DNA of 64,000 bases from assembly GCA_964402055.1 (NCBI GenBank), contig CAYOAV010000003.1, positions 13,258-77,257 on the forward strand, read 5' to 3'. A program made the translations under genes and the position numbers. Below, piece after piece: positions 43,191 to 51,195 of the stretch (position 1 is the stretch's first letter; every line of letters starts with the position of its first letter). Origin of the DNA: UMGS363 sp964402055. GTDB taxonomy: Bacteria > Bacillota > Clostridia > Oscillospirales > Ruminococcaceae. The notes beneath the pieces were generated by a model. That model saw only the letters and a list, made by a program, of their open reading frames with translations, ran no database searches and had not been told where the DNA came from.

Positions 43191-44978
43191 TTACTCCTCA
43201 TCACTTGCATTTTTCGGAAGTGTTATCCTTACTTTTGTTCCCTTGCCAGGCTTACTGCTGAAAGTCAATCCATAGCTTTCACCGTGAAACATTTTTATTC
43301 GCTTGTTTACATTTGTAAGACCAATGCTTTTTCCTGACGAGGTATCATTTTCCTCCAGCTTCCAACGAAGCTCTGACATCTTATCATCGGGAATGCCTTG
43401 TCCGTTATCATCTACCTCGATAATTACATTTTCGCCCGAATATTTAATGCTTATATCTATCCTGCCGTTGCCCTTGATACCCTCGATACCATGAACGAAT
43501 GCATTTTCAACTATCGGCTGTATTATCAGCGGCAAAACGGGATAGCTGCCGTCAATTTCATTTTCAATTGAATAGGAAACTCTGTCGCCAAAGCGTGCAG
43601 ACTGCAATTCAAGATAGCTTTTTGTAAATTCCAGCTCCGATTCAAGCGAAACCATACTGTTTTTCACTTCAAGGCAACGGCGCATAAATTTTCCGAGCTT
43701 TTTTACAAGGTCAGCTGTTTCCTTATCGTTATTCACATAAGCCTTCATTCTTATTGTTTCAAGCGTATTATAGAGAAAATGTGGATTTATCTGGCTTGCA
43801 AGGGTTTTGAACTCGGCTTCCACCTGATTAAGTCTGAATGTTTCTGTTTGTATCTTAGCCTCATATGCTTCGTTCATAAGCTCCTGCATACTTTTTACCA
43901 TTACCTGCAAATCGCCGTACAGCTCATTTATTTCATCCTCGCCGCTTATATTTTCATCAAGGTCAAAATCCCCGACAGCGACCTTATGCATCTGATCTTT
44001 AAGAAACTTTATTCTGCGGACAAAATAAGATGTAAAAAGCACCGCTATAAGCATCGACAACAAGAAGCATGATGTAATATAAAACGTATATCCGAACGAA
44101 AGCTGCTTTGTCGCACCTGTTACAATAGCATAGGGCTTGACAAGATATATCTGAAAAAAGCTTCCTTTGTAATTAAAATTAGCCGCAACGGTATAACCCT
44201 TTTCCGTTAAGGGCGAGCTTTCCGTAAGCTCAACAGCTTCAACCTCCTTTCCGTCAAGCTCAAATTCCGGAGTTGTAAAAACCTTTCCGAGGTCATATTC
44301 CGCCATATTACTGTAAAAAACCATTCCGTTCTTTACGGCGAAAATTACGTTAAAAACCTCTTCCTCCATAAGCGTTTCTATCCAGTCACGGTTTATATAT
44401 ACAACCATAACTCCGAGAGGTTCTCCGCTTTCGGAATATTTTTTTCTTATATAGCTAAGATAAAATTCTCCGTCCGATGGATTTTTAAGCACGCTCCACA
44501 CAGGCACATCGGAAGACATTGCTTCATTGAACCAATTGGAACCTCTTATCTGCGAGGTTATACGCTGGAACGAAATATTATACAAAAAGCCGTTCGGATC
44601 TTCGCCCATATCAACAAAAAAGGTTATATCTGAGATCTGTGAATACACGTTGGTATAATTCTTAATAATGCTATGCTCGGCATAATATTCGAGATATTCG
44701 TTATGCGTCATACCGCTGTTAAGGATATAATTTATATTTTCGTCGTTATATATAACATCAGCCGCCGCAGAGGTAGTGAAAAGCGTATCGGAAAGTCTTA
44801 GCTTCAAGCTTTCAACGTCCTTATAGGCTTCTCTTACTGTGCTTTCCTGAAGAACGCCTATCGTGTTGCTTATAAGATAAACTCCTGCAACAAAAACAGG
44901 CACTATAACGACTATAAACATCGCAATAAGCTTTGTTTTTATATTGGTATTAAGAAATTTATCAATAAGCTTCTTCAT
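43191..44978 (-). CDS. YesM-type sensor histidine kinase
   Basis: This is a 595-aa membrane kinase. TM1 (about 16-38) and TM2 (about 298-320) flank a large extracellular dCache-like sensor region. A HAMP segment is followed by the LytS/YesM-type His_kinase domain with the phospho-acceptor His in INPHFLYNTLETI. The ATPase domain has the N box QPIVENAFVHGIEG, DDNGQGIPDD and GIGLTNV-like KSIGLTNVNKRI. Such kinases usually pair with an AraC-type response regulator; none is adjacent. The neighbours are DUF2461 (ATGA overlap) and the GH5 gene. Sensing of a sugar is plausible by context. Confidence 0.92.
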   Translation of the reverse strand: MKKLIDKFLNTNIKTKLIAMFIVVIVPVFVAGVYLISNTIGVLQESTVREAYKDVESLKLRLSDTLFTTSAAADVIYNDENINYILNSGMTHNEYLEYYAEHSIIKNYTNVYSQISDITFFVDMGEDPNGFLYNISFQRITSQIRGSNWFNEAMSSDVPVWSVLKNPSDGEFYLSYIRKKYSESGEPLGVMVVYINRDWIETLMEEEVFNVIFAVKNGMVFYSNMAEYDLGKVFTTPEFELDGKEVEAVELTESSPLTEKGYTVAANFNYKGSFFQIYLVKPYAIVTGATKQLSFGYTFYITSCFLLSMLIAVLFTSYFVRRIKFLKDQMHKVAVGDFDLDENISGEDEINELYGDLQVMVKSMQELMNEAYEAKIQTETFRLNQVEAEFKTLASQINPHFLYNTLETIRMKAYVNNDKETADLVKKLGKFMRRCLEVKNSMVSLESELEFTKSYLELQSARFGDRVSYSIENEIDGSYPVLPLIIQPIVENAFVHGIEGIKGNGRIDISIKYSGENVIIEVDDNGQGIPDDKMSELRWKLEENDTSSGKSIGLTNVNKRIKMFHGESYGLTFSSKPGKGTKVRITLPKNASDEE

Positions 44979-45652
44979 ATTTCCGCCTCTTCTGACATTT
45001 TTTCTGCTTTAAGTAAAAGCTTATAGACAGGTGCAAGCTGTTCAAATTCATTTTTTATGAACGGAATAAGCCTGTCACTGAAAAGAAGCTCATAATCATT
45101 GCTTGAAGCATTGACCGAAACCGATTTTCTGTTCAGCCAGCCTTGTTTATCCTCATTTTCGTTTGGAAATCTGTTTTTCTTATACATTTCTCCGTCAAGA
45201 TGATACTGCGGCGAGATTTCAAGCATATTTATCACATCAATATACTCTTTTTCATCATCAAGAATCATTTTCCGCAGACCTTCCATAACCTTTGTCGGCG
45301 TCTGGTAATAACCGCAACCGTAAGAAAATCCAGTCTGCATTATACAGAAATAAAAGGATAATGTATTGCCCATACGCTCTCTCGGTCTGCTGACGTTAAG
45401 CCAGATATGATCTCTGAAAAGCGACTTATCGTGCGTAAACCTTGTATCACGGCGAACTCTTGAAACGCATTTCGGAGTGCATACAAGCTCGCTGTCTATA
45501 TTCTTGAAAACTGGTTCAAGCTCGGCGGCAAGCTCTGCAAACGGCTCTGTTACAAACTTTTTATACTCTAGCTTTCGTTCCTCATAATATTCCTTGCTAT
45601 CACGCAATTTAAGCTCAAAAAGTATATCTATAGATTCTCTTGAAAATTTCAT
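44975..45652 (-). CDS. DUF2461 family protein
   Basis: This is 225 aa from the ATG at 45652 (GAGG 8 bases upstream). It shows the DUF2461 hallmarks: an N-terminal FELKLRDSKEYYEERKLEYK helix, RVRRDTRFTHDKSLFRDHIW and SYGCGYYQTPTKVMEGLRK. The family's function is unknown. It is the first gene of the operon with the kinase and the GH5 enzyme. A terminator for the upstream tRNAs ends 12 bases before the start, and I see no separate promoter, so read-through from the tRNA promoter may supply expression. Confidence 0.85.
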   Translation of the reverse strand: MKFSRESIDILFELKLRDSKEYYEERKLEYKKFVTEPFAELAAELEPVFKNIDSELVCTPKCVSRVRRDTRFTHDKSLFRDHIWLNVSRPRERMGNTLSFYFCIMQTGFSYGCGYYQTPTKVMEGLRKMILDDEKEYIDVINMLEISPQYHLDGEMYKKNRFPNENEDKQGWLNRKSVSVNASSNDYELLFSDRLIPFIKNEFEQLAPVYKLLLKAEKMSEEAEI

Positions 45653-45663
45653 AATTTTTTCCT

Positions 45664-45702
45664 CATTAAAAAACAAACCCGTTTCTTCTAAAAGAAACGG
45701 GT
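45664..45702 (-). terminator. Terminator of the tRNA-Gln operon
   Basis: Minus strand: ACCCGTTTCTT / AAGAAACGGGT 11-bp perfect stem, four-base loop, followed by TTGTTTTTT. It lies between the tRNAs and the DUF2461 gene. Confidence 0.85.
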
Positions 45703-45708
45703 CTTTAC

Positions 45709-45784
45709 TGGTTGGGGTGCAGGGATTTGAACCCCGGAAATGCCTGAGTCAGAGTCAGGTGCCTTACCGCTTGGCTACACCCCA
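45709..45784 (-). tRNA. tRNA-Gln (CTG anticodon)
   Basis: The cloverleaf folds with TGGGGTG/CACCCCA acceptor arms, anticodon stem CCTGA/TCAGG and loop CTCTGAC, giving anticodon CTG. The T arm has GGTTCAAATCC. The 3' CCA is encoded (45709-45711). Confidence 0.95.
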
Positions 45785-45828
45785 GTATAAGCCGCCGATT
45801 ACGGCGATGTAATAACGGCAACTTACCT

Positions 45829-45905
45829 TGGTTGGGATAGTTGGATTTGAACCAACGAAATGACGGAGTCAAAGTCCGTTGCCTTAGCCGCTTGGCTATA
45901 TCCCA
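45829..45905 (-). tRNA. tRNA-Gln (TTG anticodon)
   Basis: Acceptor TGGGATA/TATCCCA, anticodon stem ACGGA/TCCGT with loop CTTTGAC, giving anticodon TTG. T arm GGTTCAAATCC and encoded CCA (45829-45831). It is 44 bases upstream of the second tRNA-Gln and co-transcribed with it. Confidence 0.95.
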
Positions 45906-45951
45906 ATGTTGTTCTGGAAGATAATCAAGCTTATCGTCAAGCGACTATGTT

Positions 45952-45980
45952 ATTATAGCACCATAATCTCATCTTGGCAA
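45952..45980 (-). promoter_or_regulatory. Promoter of the tRNA-Gln pair
   Basis: Minus strand: TTGCCA (45975-45980), 17-base spacer, TATAAT (45952-45957). Confidence 0.85.
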
Positions 45981-46037
45981 TACCTTTTTTGTATTTTCGG
46001 CATTTTGTACAAAAGTTTTTTTATCCTTTGTGCATTT

Positions 46038-46637
46038 TTACATTTCGCTTCTATTTTCCAACGCTTTAAAAAGGGTCGTTTTATCTGCATATTCGACCAT
46101 TGCACCAACAGGCAAACCAAAAGCAAGCCTTGTAACCTTAACTCCAAGCGGTTTAAGGAGCTTTGAAACATAGACAGCAGTTGCCTCGCCCTCGACCGTG
46201 GGATTTGTTGCCATTATGACCTCTCTTATGCCGCCGTTATTAACTCTTGCAAGCAATTCTTTAAGACGAAGCATATCGGGTGTTATACCGTCCATTGGAG
46301 AAAGCAAGCCGTGAAGAACATGATAAACTCCGTTATACTCATTTGTACGTTCAAACGCTTCTATATCCTTCGGAGCTTCAACAACGCATACAGTACTTTG
46401 ATCTCTCATATCATCGTCACATATCGGACAAAGCTCCTTTTCGGTAAAATTCGCACACACAGTGCAATACTTGACCTTATTATGAGCATTCATTATCGCA
46501 TCAGAAAAAGCCTGTGCTTCCTCGTCCGTCATTGTCATAACATAATAGGCAAGCCTTTGAGCTGATTTCATACCTATACCAGGAAGCCTTGCAAACTGCT
46601 CTGCAAGCAAGACAAGCGGAAGTGCTGTTTTTGACAT
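46038..46637 (-). CDS. recR: Recombination mediator RecR
   Basis: RecR works with RecO/RecF to load RecA at gaps. The 199-aa protein has the HhH segment LARLPGIGMKSAQRLAYY, a four-Cys zinc finger (CTVCANFTEKELCPIC), and a TOPRIM domain starting VCVVEAPKDIEAFERT. AGGAGG precedes the ATG. The ybaB-recR-dnaX neighbourhood is classical. Confidence 0.96.
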   Translation of the reverse strand: MSKTALPLVLLAEQFARLPGIGMKSAQRLAYYVMTMTDEEAQAFSDAIMNAHNKVKYCTVCANFTEKELCPICDDDMRDQSTVCVVEAPKDIEAFERTNEYNGVYHVLHGLLSPMDGITPDMLRLKELLARVNNGGIREVIMATNPTVEGEATAVYVSKLLKPLGVKVTRLAFGLPVGAMVEYADKTTLFKALENRSEM

Positions 46638-46666
46638 AAAGCTATCCTCCTAATATCATTGAATAA

Positions 46667-46694
46667 CGGGAATCCAAAAAGCTCGGATTCCCGT
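46667..46694 (-). other. Stem-loop between ybaB and recR
   Basis: ACGGGAATCC and GGATTCCCGT form a 10-bp perfect stem with an eight-base loop. In the direction of the genes there is no T-run, so this may be a processing element rather than a terminator. Confidence 0.5.
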
Positions 46695-46709
46695 TTGTTT
46701 TCAAAAAAA

Positions 46710-47057
46710 TCAGAAAAGTCCAGGGAAGGAAACTCCGCCTGTAATAGCTCCCATTTCTGTTTCAGATGTAGCTTCAATCTGATGAACAGCGTCATTAAAT
46801 GCACTAATAACAAGATCCTGAAGCATCTCAATATCGTCCTTATCAACAACATCAGGCTTAATTGTAAGTGCTTTTATCTCCTTTTTGCCGTTCATAACGA
46901 CCTCAACTGCACCACCGCCCGAGGTTGCGGTAAACTCTCTGTTTTCGATATCCTCCTGAAGAGAAGTGATCTGCTCCTGCATTTTCTGTGCCTGCTTGAT
47001 CATTCCCTGCATATTCTGAGCTCCGCCGCCCATACCCTGTGGCAATCTTGCTTTCAT
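46710..47057 (-). CDS. YbaB/EbfC nucleoid-associated protein
   Basis: A 115-aa DNA-binding dimer of the YbaB family. The N-terminus is Met/Gln/Gly-rich (GGGAQNMQGMIKQAQKMQEQ) and the core has FTATSGGGAVEVVMNGKKEI followed by LTIKPDVVDKDDIEMLQDLV. Position between dnaX and recR is canonical. The C-terminal GGVSFPGLF is a common ending in the family. Confidence 0.94.
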   Translation of the reverse strand: MKARLPQGMGGGAQNMQGMIKQAQKMQEQITSLQEDIENREFTATSGGGAVEVVMNGKKEIKALTIKPDVVDKDDIEMLQDLVISAFNDAVHQIEATSETEMGAITGGVSFPGLF

Positions 47058-47127
47058 AATAAAAAACTCCTTTTAATTGTAATTACACCGCAGTTCACGG
47101 TATAGATTTTCTATATCGGAACAGGAG

Positions 47128-48711
47128 CTACGACTGTTCAGTCGGTATCCCGTTATCCTTTGCTTTTTTTAATATTGCTTCAATTGAAGGACCTGCCTCT
47201 GCACTTTCCTTTTTTGCTGTACATTTTGCACGGATATTATAAACCTTACCAGTAACCTTAAAAATAGCACCCTTAAGCTTTTCGGCATTATCCCCCGCTT
47301 TAAGAACGGACATAAAGAAGGAATTTTCCGAAAAAATTAGCATAATATCTCCGCTTTCCAGTGCATAAGAACCGACAAGTGCCGCCGAACCTGACGGGCA
47401 AGCCGCTTTATACTCATCAAGAATATCCAGCCATCTATCAACAGGTTTGAAGCTCTGTGTATCTGCTTTTTCCTGCGGTTCTGCTGTTTTTACAGACTGT
47501 GAAGAACGAGGTGCAGATGAAGCTGTCGGACGGTTTTGAACCTGCGGAACTTGTGCGTTTGCCAATTTCCGCTCCAACATATCAATTTTAGCATAAATTT
47601 CAGAATTGTCAATAGAATTAGACGAATCTGCTCTTTTTGTGCAGAGCTTTATCATACACATTTCTATTTCAACACGCTTTGACGGCACTCTGCCGATACG
47701 ATTTCCTGTTGCTTGCAGGATTTCCAAGGCTGAAAAAATTTCGTCCTCGGACATTTTCTGCGAAAGCTCTCTGACCTGTTCCACTTCGCTCGGCAGACAA
47801 TTCAGTACAGCTTCATCATCTGGAACGGCTTTGGCAAGCATAACATTTCTTAACTGACTGATTATTTCAGAGCAAAGCTGCTGCATATCCTTTGAGGAAT
47901 CGTAAAGCTCACCGACTGTTTTCACCGCTTCGGCTGTATTATGCTCGGCAACAGCTCTGAGAATGCGGAAAACAGGACCACTTCCTGCTATTCCTGCCGC
48001 TCCTGCGGCAATTTCCTCGGTTATATTTTCAGAATAAGCTGTACATCTATCCAGCAGTGACAATGCATCTCTCATACCACCGTCCGAAGCCTTTGCAATA
48101 AGCATAGCCGCTTCATCAGTTATTGCAAGCTTTTCCTGTTCAGCGACCCATTTAAGCCTGTCCGCAATATCACGGGGCTTTATCCTATGAAAATCAAAAC
48201 GCTGGCAACGTGAAAGGATTGTGGGCAGAACCTTGTGAATTTCTGTAGTTGCAAGAATAAACTTGACGTGAGCAGGAGGTTCTTCCATAATTTTCAGCAA
48301 GGCATTGAACGCCGCCGGCGAAAGCATATGAACCTCGTCAATGATATAGACCTTATATTTACAGCGTTCGGGCATATAGACAGTACCCTCACGCAGATCT
48401 CTTATATCCTCAACACCGCTGTTAGAAGCTGCGTCTATTTCAATAATATCACCAAGCGAACCATCGTCAGCGTCACGGCATATTTCACATTCAAGGCAGG
48501 GGTTTCCGTCCACGGGGTGCAGGCAGTTCATAGCCTTTGCGAGTATTCTCGCACAAGTAGTTTTTCCCGTACCTCTTGAGCCTGTAAAAATATACGCATG
48601 AGCAGTTCTGCCCGAAATAAGCTGGTTGGCAAGCGTTTGTGTGACCTGCGGCTGAGATACTACATCAGCAAAGCTCAACGGACGATATTTTCTGTACAAA
48701 GCCTGATACAA
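47128..48711 (-). CDS. dnaX: DNA polymerase III subunit gamma/tau
   Basis: DnaX is the clamp-loader ATPase. Features of the 527-aa protein: YQALYRKYRPLSFADVVSQP, Walker A FTGSRGTGKTTCARIL, a zinc module with CLECEICRD, Walker B VYIIDEVHMLSPAAF, and sensor 1 LATTEIHKVLPTILSRCQRF. Domain III and a short tau-like tail follow residue 220. The start is a TTG (48711), with GGGAG about 8 bases upstream. I see no frameshift site producing a separate gamma form. Confidence 0.96.
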   Translation of the reverse strand: MYQALYRKYRPLSFADVVSQPQVTQTLANQLISGRTAHAYIFTGSRGTGKTTCARILAKAMNCLHPVDGNPCLECEICRDADDGSLGDIIEIDAASNSGVEDIRDLREGTVYMPERCKYKVYIIDEVHMLSPAAFNALLKIMEEPPAHVKFILATTEIHKVLPTILSRCQRFDFHRIKPRDIADRLKWVAEQEKLAITDEAAMLIAKASDGGMRDALSLLDRCTAYSENITEEIAAGAAGIAGSGPVFRILRAVAEHNTAEAVKTVGELYDSSKDMQQLCSEIISQLRNVMLAKAVPDDEAVLNCLPSEVEQVRELSQKMSEDEIFSALEILQATGNRIGRVPSKRVEIEMCMIKLCTKRADSSNSIDNSEIYAKIDMLERKLANAQVPQVQNRPTASSAPRSSQSVKTAEPQEKADTQSFKPVDRWLDILDEYKAACPSGSAALVGSYALESGDIMLIFSENSFFMSVLKAGDNAEKLKGAIFKVTGKVYNIRAKCTAKKESAEAGPSIEAILKKAKDNGIPTEQS

Positions 48712-48734
48712 CGCTTACACTCCCTTTTTGATCA

Positions 48735-49595
48735 TTAATCATTCTTCATTTCATCGCTTATCTTATCATATAAGCCGACGCTTTCCGCAATTTTACAATA
48801 ATACTGTTTAAAGCCCTCAATATCGGAAAGATTTGAGATAAGTGCTTTTTTATACATTTCACTGCTTGCGGCAAGCTGCTTCATTCCAAGAAGAGCAAGC
48901 GAACAGCCGCCAAGTGCAAAAACAGTATTTTTATGTTCAATAACAGATTTTTCAAACCAAGTCAATGCTTCATCATAATCGCCTTTTGCAAGATAGCACA
49001 TTCCGTAATCGGTATAAATAAAATCAAAACGTGCATTTGTTTCCATAAGGTTATCATATATCTCAATTGCTTTATCATAGGAACGTGTTTCAACATAGCA
49101 TCTTGCAAGCAGGACATCAACTGTTCTTGTTCTATCCTCAACACCAAGCTCGATAGCTTCACGGAAATAATTTATCGCATTGGTATCATATCCCATAAGG
49201 CGATAGGAATTTCCAAGATAAAAATCCACAACAGCCCTTTCCCTGTCAGTAAGCTCCAGCTCAAGTATATCCTTGAAATACTCAACAGAATCTGCAATTT
49301 CGCCGCATCTTACGCACTCCATACCCTCGCTGAAAAGACGTGCTTTTTTTGAAAAGCCTTTAAAAAGATCTCTTGCTATGTAGTGATCCATACCACGTCT
49401 TAACGCTTCCTTTGAGCTGTCATATGCAGTCACGACAGCCGCACCTGCGACTGCTATTTCAGAAATAATAAAATAAAATATTCTCAAAACGCTATCAAAT
49501 TCTATTGCAAAGAACGGATAGCATAAAAGCAGCATTATTGGAAAGACATTCAACAAATTACGCTTCACTTTTTTAAAGAAAAACCAACGATCCAT
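48735..49595 (-). CDS. TPR-repeat protein with N-terminal membrane segments
   Basis: This 286-aa protein has two N-terminal hydrophobic segments (about 15-32 and 36-58) and then about four tetratricopeptide repeats (for example VVDFYLGNSYRLMGYDTNAI and YTDYGMCYLAKGDYDEALTW). It is probably a membrane-anchored scaffold. The ATG at 49595 is favoured over a TTG one codon earlier. It lies between the SRP RNA and dnaX; function unknown. Confidence 0.78.
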   Translation of the reverse strand: MDRWFFFKKVKRNLLNVFPIMLLLCYPFFAIEFDSVLRIFYFIISEIAVAGAAVVTAYDSSKEALRRGMDHYIARDLFKGFSKKARLFSEGMECVRCGEIADSVEYFKDILELELTDRERAVVDFYLGNSYRLMGYDTNAINYFREAIELGVEDRTRTVDVLLARCYVETRSYDKAIEIYDNLMETNARFDFIYTDYGMCYLAKGDYDEALTWFEKSVIEHKNTVFALGGCSLALLGMKQLAASSEMYKKALISNLSDIEGFKQYYCKIAESVGLYDKISDEMKND

Positions 49596-49620
49596 CAAAA
49601 ACTTCCTGACTTTTTAAAAT

Positions 49621-49757
49621 AAAAAAATCCGATACATAGGTGTGCAGGCTTGCTGCGGCACACAGAGCGAACCGCTTAATGCTGCTCGGTTCCCCGCCTG
49701 ACATGGTTCACGGTGTTCTGTTGCACAGGGCCCACACACCTATATATCGGATAATTC
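49621..49757 (-). ncRNA. ffs: Signal recognition particle RNA (4.5S/scRNA)
   Basis: The conserved helix-8 core is visible on the minus strand: GTGAACCATGTCAGG, a CGG-GGAA-CCG tetraloop hairpin, then AGCAGCATTAAGC. Long closing arms pair (CCGATATATAGGTGTG with CACACCTATGTATCGG). The final arm runs into a T-run that doubles as terminator. Position upstream of dnaX is common in Firmicutes. Confidence 0.9.
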
Positions 49758-49774
49758 CAATCTACAGATAAACG

Positions 49775-49792
49775 TTATACACCAAACAGCAT
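49775..49792 (-). other. Five-codon leader frame inside a hairpin upstream of the SRP RNA
   Basis: The transcript between the promoter and the SRP RNA contains GGAGGAG 7 bases before an ATG that encodes MLFGV and stops. The flanks CCAAAC and GTTTGG can pair, placing the site in a loop followed by TGTA. It might instead be a short Alu-like 5' domain of the SRP RNA. Confidence 0.4.
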
Positions 49793-49821
49793 ATTCACTC
49801 CTCCGTTTGGCTTACTTGAAC

Positions 49822-49850
49822 ATAATATCATAATTCACAAAAAAAGTCAA
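49822..49850 (-). promoter_or_regulatory. Promoter of the SRP RNA
   Basis: Minus strand: TTGACT (49845-49850), 17-base spacer, TATTAT (49822-49827). The transcript would start about 60 bases before the recognisable SRP core. Confidence 0.8.
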
Positions 49851-50003
49851 GCACTTTTATAAATTTTTACGATTTTAAAATCCTGCACAAGTTTATTAAA
49901 GCTTTTTTGTGCATTTTTTAATGCGAATTTAGCAAAAATAAACAGTCAGATGTGCTATATTTTCACTATTTATACAGAAAATTTTTTCTATTAAAAATTA
50001 CTA

Positions 50004-50032
50004 TTGAAATTTTTGGGGCAATGAGTTAAAAT
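50004..50032 (+). promoter_or_regulatory. Promoter of the mcrB/mcrC-like pair
   Basis: TTGAAA (50004-50009), 17-base spacer, TAAAAT (50027-50032), leaving a leader of about 140 bases. Apart from this and the SRP promoter, the AT-rich stretch 49851-50175 shows nothing I can name. Confidence 0.6.
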
Positions 50033-50175
50033 ATTAAGTGTGTATGTTAAACGTTTTCTGTATCATTATCATACCGAATACACATTATCAAAAACTATAA
50101 AACTATTTATGCCATAAAATGGTATAAACCAAAATTGACAAAAACATTTATAGGAAGAAAGGAATTTTCATAGCT

Positions 50176-51183
50176 ATGGGTTCAAATATCATTCTTTACG
50201 GCCCTCCGGGAACAGGTAAAACCTATAATACAATCGCTTATGCGATATCTATTATCTACGGCAGACCTATCCGTGAGGTTATGAGTGAGGATTACGGAGA
50301 GCTTCTTGAAAAATATAATGCTCTTAAAACGCTCTATGGTCAGATAGAATTCACCACCTTCCACCAGTCCTTTGGATACGAGGAATTTGTCGAGGGTATC
50401 AAGCCTGTTTTTATTCAGGTTATGAACGAAAAGGGCGAGCGTTCCCGTAAGGAAGAGATGGTTTACAAGGTAAATCAGGGTGTTTTCAAGCGTTTCTGTG
50501 ATGAAGCCGCAAAAAATCCGGGCGAAAAATATGTATTCGTAATAGATGAAATCAACCGAGGCAATGTTTCCAAGATATTCGGTGAAATGATCACTATTAT
50601 CGAGCCTACAAAGCGTCTTGGGCAAGCAGAGGAAGCAACTGTTAAGCTTGCATATTCGCAGGAAGCATTCGGTGTGCCTGATAATGTTTACATAATCGGA
50701 ACTATGAACACCGCCGACCGTTCGATCGCAATGCTTGACTCCGCTTTAAGGCGACGCTTTGACTTTGTTGAAATGATGCCAAATCCCGAGCTACTCCGAG
50801 GTGTTGTTATAGAGGGAATTGACGTTTGCGAGCTGATGTATAAAATCAATAAGCGTGTTGAGATACTTCTTGACAGAGATCATACCATAGGACATGCTTA
50901 TTTTATGCCGCTGAGAAGCCGTCCAAGCCTTGCGGTGCTTGCACATATATTCAAAAACTCAATCGTTCCCTTGCTTCAGGATTATTTTTACGATGATTAT
51001 GAAAAGATCCGTCTTGTTCTCGGTGACGCTAACAAGGAAAAGAACGAGCAGTTTGTTGTAAAAACAGACGTTGATTATGCACAGATATTCGGTGCTAATG
51101 CAGAGCTTTACCTTGAAAATGACGATATTTATACGATAAACAACGCCGCTTTCGGCAACATCAACGCATATCTTAAAATTTAA
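50176..51183 (+). CDS. McrB-like AAA+ ATPase/GTPase
   Basis: The 335-aa protein is only the McrB AAA+ motor. Walker A ILYGPPGTGKTYNTI lies at residues 6-20. FTTFHQSFGYEEFVEGIKP follows. Walker B reads FVIDEINRGNVSKIFGE. The McrB signature GTMNTADRSIAMLD (the GTP-specificity NTAD) and arginine finger LRRRFDF are intact. The usual N-terminal DNA-recognition domain is entirely missing; the frame begins at the P-loop strand. AAAGGA is upstream, with 12-base spacing. The McrC-like gene follows 12 bases later. Classical McrBC restricts modified DNA; this pair may not. Confidence 0.88.
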   Translation: MGSNIILYGPPGTGKTYNTIAYAISIIYGRPIREVMSEDYGELLEKYNALKTLYGQIEFTTFHQSFGYEEFVEGIKPVFIQVMNEKGERSRKEEMVYKVNQGVFKRFCDEAAKNPGEKYVFVIDEINRGNVSKIFGEMITIIEPTKRLGQAEEATVKLAYSQEAFGVPDNVYIIGTMNTADRSIAMLDSALRRRFDFVEMMPNPELLRGVVIEGIDVCELMYKINKRVEILLDRDHTIGHAYFMPLRSRPSLAVLAHIFKNSIVPLLQDYFYDDYEKIRLVLGDANKEKNEQFVVKTDVDYAQIFGANAELYLENDDIYTINNAAFGNINAYLKI

Positions 51184-51195
51184 GGATAAATTTCA

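Noticed and set aside
46667..46694. Terminator between ybaB and recR
   Set aside because: The T-rich side lies on the plus strand, opposite to both genes.
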